Shown here: positions 7,561-11,879 of the stretch, piece by piece
Numbering within the stretch: position 1 is the first letter of the stretch
Layout of the letters: each line of letters begins with the position of its first letter
From: Campylobacterota bacterium
GTDB lineage: Bacteria > Campylobacterota > Campylobacteria > Campylobacterales > Sulfurimonadaceae
Direction: 5' to 3'
Assembly (NCBI GenBank): GCA_013153755.1
Contig: JAADDU010000041.1
Span: 1 to 11,879 of the forward strand
DNA length: 11,879 nt
Made by a program: the position numbers and the translations under genes
Notes under the pieces: model-generated
Told to the model about the DNA's origin: nothing
Databases searched by the model: none
The model's input: only the letters and a program-made list of their open reading frames with translations

Positions 7561-8406
7561 TTATCTATGTCTGTTTATATATTTTACTAAAAGTGGTGAT
7601 AATTTACTTTGTAAAGCTTTATCAAAACTCTCTAACTCTTCTAAAAGTTTATCAGCTAACTGATTTGCTTCATTTATGGCTTTTTCTAAACCTAAAATAG
7701 TTACGAAACTATTTTTATCTTCATCATTGTTTGTAAGCTTACCAGCTTCTTGTGAAGTTTGAGTTACATCTAGTATGTCATCTTGAATTTGAAACAAAAG
7801 CCCAAGCTCTATGCCAAACTCATAAAGTTTTTCTCCAAGATCTTCTTTACCTACTATGATAGCGCCCATCTTTAGTGATGCTGCTATAAGTTTTGCTGTT
7901 TTATTTTTATGTAAAAATTTTATATCTTCAACACTAAGAGGTTTGTTCTCAAAGTAGCAGTCTATAGCTTGACCTAAAACCATACCATTTAAGCCACCAT
8001 TATATGCTAACTCTTGTATGAGTTTAACTCTTGTATAATCAGAAAAAGGTGCATTTGATAAAATTTCAAAAGAGTAAGTGTTTAGTGCATCACCAACCAA
8101 TATGGCAGTAACTTCATCATAAACTACATGAAGGGTTGGCTTACCACGGCGAAGAGGGGAATTATCCATAGCAGGTAAATCATCATGTATAAGAGAATAA
8201 GTATGTAGTAACTCTATCGCATATGCTCCATGCCTGGCTCCATCAAGTAAAAGTGGATTATATGCCTCAACAACTCCTAAAAGCAAGGCTGGGCGAAATC
8301 TTTTTCCACCAGCTAAAAGCATCTCTTGAAGAGCCTTTTCATAGGTGGGATGGATACTTTTTGATGTAGGTAAATTTTGTCTTAAAAATGTTTCGAAATT
8401 ATGCAT
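7561..8406 (-). CDS. ispA: (2E,6E)-farnesyl / geranylgeranyl diphosphate synthase
   Basis: This short-chain trans-prenyl transferase condenses IPP with allylic diphosphates to give FPP, and perhaps GGPP, the precursors of quinone side chains and undecaprenyl phosphate. GGKRFRPALL at 33-42 binds IPP. The first aspartate-rich motif DDLPAMD lies at 75-81 followed by LRRGKPT, the lysine-threonine segment KT near 169-170, GQAID near 145-149, and the second aspartate-rich motif QDDILD ends near 213. Length 281 aa is slightly short of E. coli IspA (299). Product length cannot be decided from the sequence alone. The start is constrained because the next Met lies just before GGKRFRP. There is no Shine-Dalgarno, and a TATAAT sits only five bases before the ATG, suggesting a leaderless or near-leaderless message. 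It is followed by tkt 18 bases later. Confidence 0.94.
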   Translation of the reverse strand: MHNFETFLRQNLPTSKSIHPTYEKALQEMLLAGGKRFRPALLLGVVEAYNPLLLDGARHGAYAIELLHTYSLIHDDLPAMDNSPLRRGKPTLHVVYDEVTAILVGDALNTYSFEILSNAPFSDYTRVKLIQELAYNGGLNGMVLGQAIDCYFENKPLSVEDIKFLHKNKTAKLIAASLKMGAIIVGKEDLGEKLYEFGIELGLLFQIQDDILDVTQTSQEAGKLTNNDEDKNSFVTILGLEKAINEANQLADKLLEELESFDKALQSKLSPLLVKYINRHR

Positions 8407-8411
8407 GTGAA

Positions 8412-8417
8412 ATTATA
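8412..8417 (-). promoter_or_regulatory. -10 box of the ispA-tkt promoter
   Basis: TATAAT on the minus strand ends five bases before the ispA ATG. With normal spacing the transcript would begin at or within a base or two of the start codon. A second weaker box, TATAAA (8421-8426), would give a short leader instead. Confidence 0.45.
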
Positions 8418-8436
8418 GGTTTATAGTAGTTAAACC
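8418..8436. promoter_or_regulatory. Dyad GGTTTA-N7-TAAACC upstream of ispA
   Basis: A perfect 6-bp inverted repeat with a 7-base centre directly abuts the ispA -10 box and lies in the 63-base gap after the PBP gene. It could be an operator over the promoter spacer or a weak 3' hairpin for the PBP transcript. It has no U tract. Chance is possible in AT-rich DNA. Confidence 0.3.
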
Positions 8437-8469
8437 ATTATTAATCCACAATATAATTTATATCTTGTT

Positions 8470-10479
8470 TTAAAAAAGTAATTCTTCTTCTGCATCTACT
8501 TCTTTATCTATACGAGGTGGTTTAGATATATTACTAAAATACTCTTTTTTTCCACCTATATTAACTTCTATAATACCTTTTGGAGCTACAAAATGTCTTT
8601 GAACTTGAGGATATAACTTTATTAGTCCTTGATAATATTGAGAGAATGCTGGACCTGCGATTCTACCACCTGTTTCTTTTCTATGCATAGGTGTGTTGTC
8701 ATCATTTCCAAACCATACTATAGTCTCAATAGTTGGAGAGTACCCTGCAAACCAACCATCTACATTATTATTTGTCGTTCCTGTTTTTCCTGCTAACTCT
8801 ATACCTCTAGCACCGGCTCTTCTACCAGTTCCTCTTTTGATAACATCTCTAAGAATAGTTGTTAGTATATAAGCCTGAGTTGGCTTTGTAATCTTACGAA
8901 CTTTTTCACCCTTTTCATACAATACTTGCTCTTTTTTGTCTATGTGACTTATAAGATGTGGTTGAACTTGTAAACCATGATTTGCAAATGAAGTATAGTA
9001 TTTAGCAAGTTCAAGAGGAGATAAAGATATAGTTCCTAATGAAACAGATAAATCGTGTGGAAGATTTTTTATACCAAATTTTGTAAATTCTCTAAGTAAT
9101 TGATTTAAACCTATATCATTAACTAAATTTATGGTTGCAAGGTTTCTTGAATGTACAAGTGACTCTCTTAAACTTATAAGCCCTTTGTAATTCTTTTCAT
9201 AATTTTTTGGTCGCCATTTTAACTCTTTACCATTTTTCTTATACTTATAAGTTCTTGCTATATCTATAAGCTTAGTAGCACCAGAATAACCTAAATCTAT
9301 AGCAACTTGATATATAAAAGGTTTAAAAGCACTTCCCGGCTGTCTTTTACCTTGAGTTGCTCGATTATAGGATGATTTTTTATAATCCACACTCCCAACA
9401 AGTGCTAAAATATCACCAGTTTTTGAATCAAGAGAGACTAAAGCACCATTTAGTAAAGATGTATTAATATCAACAAATGGTTCATGCCTTGGATTTTTTT
9501 TCATAATTTGTGCTTCTTTTTTCTTATAGAGCTCTATCCGTTTTTTAGATCCTTCATAAGCTTTTTTCAAAGAATCCCTAGCGATATTTTGTAATCTTAA
9601 GTCTATAGTAGTATATATATCATAGCCACCACTTCTAATATCTTTGATACCTAATTTTTTAGCTCTTCTTATAACCTCATCCACTACAAAAGGTGCTTTA
9701 TTTTGAGTTAATGTATCATCAAAAACCTTTGGACTCTCTGCTAAAGCGTATTTATAAGTTTTATCATCTATCCAACCCAAAACATGCATCCTTGAGATAA
9801 CACGATTTGCTCTACCTAAAGAGATCTCATAGTTTTTTGTTGGTGCATAGGTACTTGGTGCTTTTGGAAGACCAACTAAAATAGCCATCTCTTTTAGTGT
9901 TAAATCTGAAAGTTTTTTATGAAAGTAACCATCAGAAGCTGTTTTAATACCATAATAACCATGTCCATAATAGATCTCGTTTAAGTAACACTCTAGGATT
10001 TGCTCTTTTGTTAAAGCTTGCTCTAGTTTTATCGCATATATAGCCTCTTTTATCTTTCTAGATAGTTTTTTCTCTCTAGTTAAAAGTACATTCTTTACAA
10101 GTTGTTGAGTAATTGTACTAGCACCCTCAACTGCTTTTCCAGCTTTTATAACTTTTATGGCTGCACGAAAAATAGCGTCTATATTTATCCCAGGGTGTTC
10201 AAAAAATGTTGTATCTTCTATGGCTACTAATGCTTCTATAATTTTCGGTGGTATCTCATCAAAAGATGCATAATATCTATGCTTTTTATTAAAGATACTT
10301 GCTATCTTATCTCCATTTTTATCATAGATTCGTGTAGTCATCTCTGGTTTATAGTTACTTAACGAAGATATATCATATTTGTAAGTATTTAAGTAGTAAC
10401 CTACCAATGCGAATGGAGACAATACAACCAGCACAACCAAAACGATAAGTACTTTTTTAAATATTTTACTTGTTGTCAT
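8470..10479 (-). CDS. Class A penicillin-binding protein (PBP1A-type transglycosylase/transpeptidase)
   Basis: This bifunctional enzyme polymerises lipid II and cross-links peptidoglycan in the periplasm. A single N-terminal membrane anchor spans about residues 9-30, preceded by Lys residues and with no cleavage site. The GT51 glycosyltransferase domain shows EDTTFFEHPG at 88-97 (first catalytic Glu at 88), GASTITQQLVKN at 119-130 and RKIKEAIYAIKLE at 141-153. The penicillin-binding domain has SAFK at 383-386 (nucleophile Ser383), SRN at 444-446 and KTG at 565-567, followed by a GWFAGYSP segment. All catalytic motifs are intact. At 669 aa it is much shorter than E. coli PBP1A (850), as is usual in Campylobacterota, and has no large insert. 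The acidic tail ends DAEEELLF. The start overlaps the ABC gene's stop as ATGA, and TAGGA (10490-10494) precedes the ATG by ten bases, so translation is probably coupled. Commonly annotated as pbpA or mrcA; the name is not certain. Confidence 0.93.
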   Translation of the reverse strand: MTTSKIFKKVLIVLVVLVVLSPFALVGYYLNTYKYDISSLSNYKPEMTTRIYDKNGDKIASIFNKKHRYYASFDEIPPKIIEALVAIEDTTFFEHPGINIDAIFRAAIKVIKAGKAVEGASTITQQLVKNVLLTREKKLSRKIKEAIYAIKLEQALTKEQILECYLNEIYYGHGYYGIKTASDGYFHKKLSDLTLKEMAILVGLPKAPSTYAPTKNYEISLGRANRVISRMHVLGWIDDKTYKYALAESPKVFDDTLTQNKAPFVVDEVIRRAKKLGIKDIRSGGYDIYTTIDLRLQNIARDSLKKAYEGSKKRIELYKKKEAQIMKKNPRHEPFVDINTSLLNGALVSLDSKTGDILALVGSVDYKKSSYNRATQGKRQPGSAFKPFIYQVAIDLGYSGATKLIDIARTYKYKKNGKELKWRPKNYEKNYKGLISLRESLVHSRNLATINLVNDIGLNQLLREFTKFGIKNLPHDLSVSLGTISLSPLELAKYYTSFANHGLQVQPHLISHIDKKEQVLYEKGEKVRKITKPTQAYILTTILRDVIKRGTGRRAGARGIELAGKTGTTNNNVDGWFAGYSPTIETIVWFGNDDNTPMHRKETGGRIAGPAFSQYYQGLIKLYPQVQRHFVAPKGIIEVNIGGKKEYFSNISKPPRIDKEVDAEEELLF

Positions 10480-11165
10480 TTTCTAAATTTCCTATTTGCA
10501 AAATTTGCTTCTATTAATGTTTTTGTATATTCTTTTTTTGGTGATTCTAACACATCTTGCATCATTCCACTCTCAATTATCTTTCCAGTTTTTAGTACAC
10601 ATATATCTTTACAAAGAGCTTTTGCTGAAGATATATCATGAGTAACAAAAAGTATCTTAAAGCCATACTCTTTTTGTAAACTTTTTAACATATCTAAAAT
10701 CAACACTCTACTTTTTGGGTCTAATGCTGTTGTTGGCTCATCTAAAAGTATCAGTTTTGGATTTTGTTCAAGAGCCATGGCTATTACAACTCGCTGAAGC
10801 TGTCCACCTGAAAGCTCTGGAGCAAATCTATCTAACAATTTTATGTCTAAATTTACTTGTTTAAAAAGTTCTTCCAACCTAGCTTTATCTACAAAGAACT
10901 GTTTTCTTATCTTTGTAAGTGGTGACAAAGCTGTAAAAGGGTTTTGAGGTACAAACGATATATTTTTACCAACTTCTAATGTAAACTCACAATCAACTTG
11001 TAAATCTAAAACCATTTTACTAGGTAACATTCCAAGCAATGCTTTTAATGTTAAACTCTTTCCACTTCCACTCTCTCCAACCAAAGCTAAAGAGGATAAA
11101 ATATCAAAATTTATATCTACTAAAACATCATCATCAAGCACAATTTTTAACTTTTTGATTTTCAT
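10476..11165 (-). CDS. ABC transporter ATP-binding protein, NikD/DppD-like
   Basis: This is a cytosolic ATPase subunit that would power an ABC importer. Motifs: Walker A GESGSGKS at 30-37, Q-loop glutamine 74 in VPQNPFTALSP, signature LSGGQ at 118-122, Walker B LILLDE at 138-143 with catalytic Glu143, D-loop TALDP, and the H-loop histidine at 176 in VTHD. The SGSGKSLT...LLGMLP and PQNPFTALSPL segments resemble the nickel/peptide subfamily (NikD, DppD, OppD). At 229 aa it is shorter than NikD (about 254) and lacks the oligopeptide/nickel C-terminal domain of DppD/OppD. The membrane and solute-binding partners are not in this window: the next gene upstream is the divergent rpsU, and the gene downstream is the PBP, which overlaps it by 4 bp. 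The substrate is therefore unknown, and nickel or peptide import is a family-level guess. There is no Shine-Dalgarno before the ATG. Confidence 0.88.
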   Translation of the reverse strand: MKIKKLKIVLDDDVLVDINFDILSSLALVGESGSGKSLTLKALLGMLPSKMVLDLQVDCEFTLEVGKNISFVPQNPFTALSPLTKIRKQFFVDKARLEELFKQVNLDIKLLDRFAPELSGGQLQRVVIAMALEQNPKLILLDEPTTALDPKSRVLILDMLKSLQKEYGFKILFVTHDISSAKALCKDICVLKTGKIIESGMMQDVLESPKKEYTKTLIEANFANRKFRK

Positions 11166-11171
11166 AAGTTT

Positions 11172-11177
11172 ATTTTA
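11172..11177 (-). promoter_or_regulatory. Possible -10 box of the ABC-PBP operon
   Basis: TAAAAT on the minus strand ends six bases before the ATG at 11165, the same geometry seen at the flavoprotein gene and close to that at ispA. It is one mismatch from consensus in a very AT-rich stretch, so evidence is modest. Confidence 0.35.
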
Positions 11178-11178
11178 A

Positions 11179-11215
11179 CTTATATAAGCATATATAGTTC
11201 TTATATAGAGCATAT
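11179..11215. repeat. Imperfect direct repeat, 21-bp period, between divergent ABC and rpsU genes
   Basis: CTTATATAAGCATAT (11179-11193) recurs as CTTATATAGAGCATAT (11200-11215), differing by one inserted base. The unit starts are 21 bp apart, two helical turns, so a protein could contact both on one face. The first copy starts with the 10-bp palindrome CTTATATAAG and lies just upstream of the proposed ABC -10 box. Low-complexity chance similarity cannot be excluded. Confidence 0.4.
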
Positions 11216-11247
11216 TTATATGATTCAATCTATATTTTAGATTATTA

Positions 11248-11256
11248 TGATATAAT
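11248..11256 (+). promoter_or_regulatory. Extended -10 promoter of rpsU
   Basis: TGATATAAT is a full extended -10 (TG-N-TATAAT). It predicts a start near 11263 and a leader of about 31 nt before the rpsU ATG. No -35 box is evident at 16-18 bp upstream, as expected for an extended -10 promoter. Confidence 0.6.
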
Positions 11257-11282
11257 CTCGTTTCAAAATTTTAAAGAAAGTG

Positions 11283-11288
11283 GGTGAT
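11283..11288 (+). promoter_or_regulatory. Ribosome binding site of rpsU
   Basis: GGTGAT, five bases before the ATG, would pair with the 3'-terminal bases of 16S rRNA just beyond the core CCUCC (the complement of the rRNA tail reads AAGGAGGTGATC). It is therefore an offset Shine-Dalgarno and not the central GGAG type. Confidence 0.45.
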
Positions 11289-11293
11289 GTGAT

Positions 11294-11506
11294 ATGCCTG
11301 GTATTGTACTTCGTTCAGATGATAACTTTGATGCATCTTACCGCCGTTTCAAGAAGCAGACTGACCGTAACTTAATCGTTACTGAAGCTCGTGCTCGTCG
11401 TTTCCATGAAACTGAAACTGAAAAGCGTAAGAAATTCAAAATAGCTTCTCGTAAGAAAATGCTTAAACGTCTTTATATGATGAGACGCTACGAATCACGC
11501 CTATAA
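11294..11506 (+). CDS. rpsU: 30S ribosomal protein bS21
   Basis: bS21 sits on the platform of the 30S subunit near the 3' end of 16S rRNA and helps mRNA binding at initiation. The 70-aa product is strongly basic and matches the family throughout: it starts [20 protein letters not shown], has the [17 protein letters not shown] centre and the Lys/Arg-rich tail ending RRYESRL. Arginine is mostly CGT or CGC, unlike the AGA-rich neighbours, and local GC is higher, as expected for a highly expressed ribosomal gene. It has its own extended -10 promoter and ends in a UUCG hairpin, so it is probably monocistronic. It diverges from the ABC gene and converges with the dGTPase-like gene. Confidence 0.96.
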   Translation: MPGIVLRSDDNFDASYRRFKKQTDRNLIVTEARARRFHETETEKRKKFKIASRKKMLKRLYMMRRYESRL

Positions 11507-11527
11507 TATAAGCCTTCGGGCTTATAT
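11506..11527 (+). terminator. rpsU 3' hairpin with UUCG tetraloop
   Basis: A perfect 9-bp stem, ATATAAGCC with its complement, closes a C(TTCG)G tetraloop. It starts at the last base of the rpsU stop codon. The UUCG loop is exceptionally stable in RNA. The downstream ATATCTACC is not a U tract, so termination may be imperfect or the structure may protect the mRNA 3' end. Confidence 0.6.
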
Positions 11528-11642
11528 ATCTACCAAATACGACCAATCTATTCCTTAAATAATAAATCAGAGAGATGAATATATTGTTAAATATAAAATA
11601 CATAATCCAAGACCAGTAAATCTTATTTGTGATGCTACTTTT

Positions 11643-11702
11643 TATGGAAAAATCTTAAAATTCAACTCAAAAGATTATGTACTGCATCTAAATTTTTCCA
11701 TA
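11643..11702. repeat. 11-bp inverted repeat spanning the 3' end of the dGTPase-like gene
   Basis: TATGGAAAAAT (11643-11653) and its exact complement (11692-11702) are separated by 38 bases. The right arm encodes the last residues Tyr-Gly-Lys-Ile of the minus-strand gene. The arms could pair in its transcript, but the long AT-rich loop and the lack of a U tract make a terminator doubtful. The rest of 11528-11687 shows no gene. Confidence 0.3.
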
Positions 11703-11879
11703 CATCTCATTGTAAAAACTAAGAGCATATCTATCGCTCATATTTGCAATACAATCAGCTACCACTCTATGTTTATTTCTGCTGCCAAGTTGTTGGTAAT
11801 AAAACTGAGGTAACATTTTATCTTCTTGCATAAGTCCCATATATAAACCTTTTATGGCTTGTTTACCTGCGAACATTTT
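11688..11879 (-). CDS. dGTPase-like protein, C-terminal fragment (deoxyguanosinetriphosphate triphosphohydrolase family)
   Basis: The last 63 codons of a gene entering from the right edge, ending at TAG (11688-11690). The visible protein ends RVVADCIANMSDRYALSFYN, which matches the conserved C-terminal 'RVV-D-I-A-MTDRYAL' segment of dGTPase-like HD-domain triphosphohydrolases. These enzymes hydrolyse dNTPs to the nucleoside and triphosphate and so adjust dNTP pools. The HD metal-binding motifs lie outside the window and cannot be checked, so the family call rests on this tail only. The internal Met near the window edge is not the start: the frame is open through the edge. The gene converges with rpsU. 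Confidence 0.7.
   Translation of the reverse strand, partial: KMFAGKQAIKGLYMGLMQEDKMLPQFYYQQLGSRNKHRVVADCIANMSDRYALSFYNEMYGKI

Noticed and set aside
11575..11619. 14-codon plus-strand open frame after an AGAGAG stretch, downstream of rpsU
   Set aside because: Too short, composition of random AT-rich DNA, no conserved feature; the AGAGAG abuts the ATG too closely for a normal ribosome binding site.
11651..11676. AATCTT/AAGATT 6-bp stem inside the spacer of the 11-bp inverted repeat
   Set aside because: Weak all-AT-rich stem with a 14-base loop that shares bases with the outer arm; likely chance.
1..11879. CRISPR array, insertion sequence, phage or defence module
   Set aside because: No regularly spaced repeats, transposase, integrase or toxin-antitoxin-like pairs are visible; all clear genes are housekeeping.

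Overview
This AT-rich, densely coding window looks like the chromosome of a member of the Campylobacterota (Epsilonproteobacteria), probably a Sulfurimonas- or Sulfuricurvum-like free-living species. The basis is the protein character (short TilS of 333 aa, short class A PBP of 669 aa, epsilon-type TilS and IspA), the ispA-tkt pairing also known from Campylobacter, and promoters with a good TATAAT but no clear -35 box. Genus is an inference. I see no mobile element, CRISPR array, rRNA or phage gene; this is a housekeeping region.

Layout. 2-295 (+) is the 3' end of an unrecognised gene, faintly PilO-like, that converges on and overlaps tilS. 276-2583 (-) is a rimO-tilS operon (ribosomal protein uS12 methylthiolation and tRNA-Ile lysidine synthesis). 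A compact divergent promoter separates it from an HI0933/BaiN-like flavoprotein (2633-3772, +). A tRNA-Val(GAC) gene (3774-3849, -) abuts that gene's 3' end. pckA (3982-5565, +) has its own promoter and ends at a perfect 12-bp hairpin. From 5623 to 11165 (-) lie, in transcription order, a NikD/DppD-like ABC ATPase, a class A penicillin-binding protein (ATGA overlap), ispA and tkt. rpsU (11294-11506, +) diverges from the ABC gene and ends at a UUCG hairpin. The window closes with the 3' end of a dGTPase-like gene (11688-11879, -).

How the genes work together. pckA (oxaloacetate to PEP) and tkt (non-oxidative pentose phosphate or Calvin-type carbon shuffling) are central carbon genes. ispA makes farnesyl or geranylgeranyl diphosphate, feeding quinone and undecaprenyl-phosphate synthesis, and the latter supplies the lipid II carrier used by the PBP next to it. 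rimO, tilS, tRNA-Val and rpsU belong to translation.

Points worth a second look: the tRNA-Val appears to carry C instead of the nearly invariant U at position 33; three genes have a -10 box only 5-6 nt before the start codon and no Shine-Dalgarno, suggesting leaderless mRNAs; two divergent -10 boxes lie back to back between rimO and the flavoprotein gene; and a 21-bp-spaced direct repeat lies between the ABC gene and rpsU. I found no clear candidate for an undescribed multi-gene system. There is no stretch over 300 bases without a gene.
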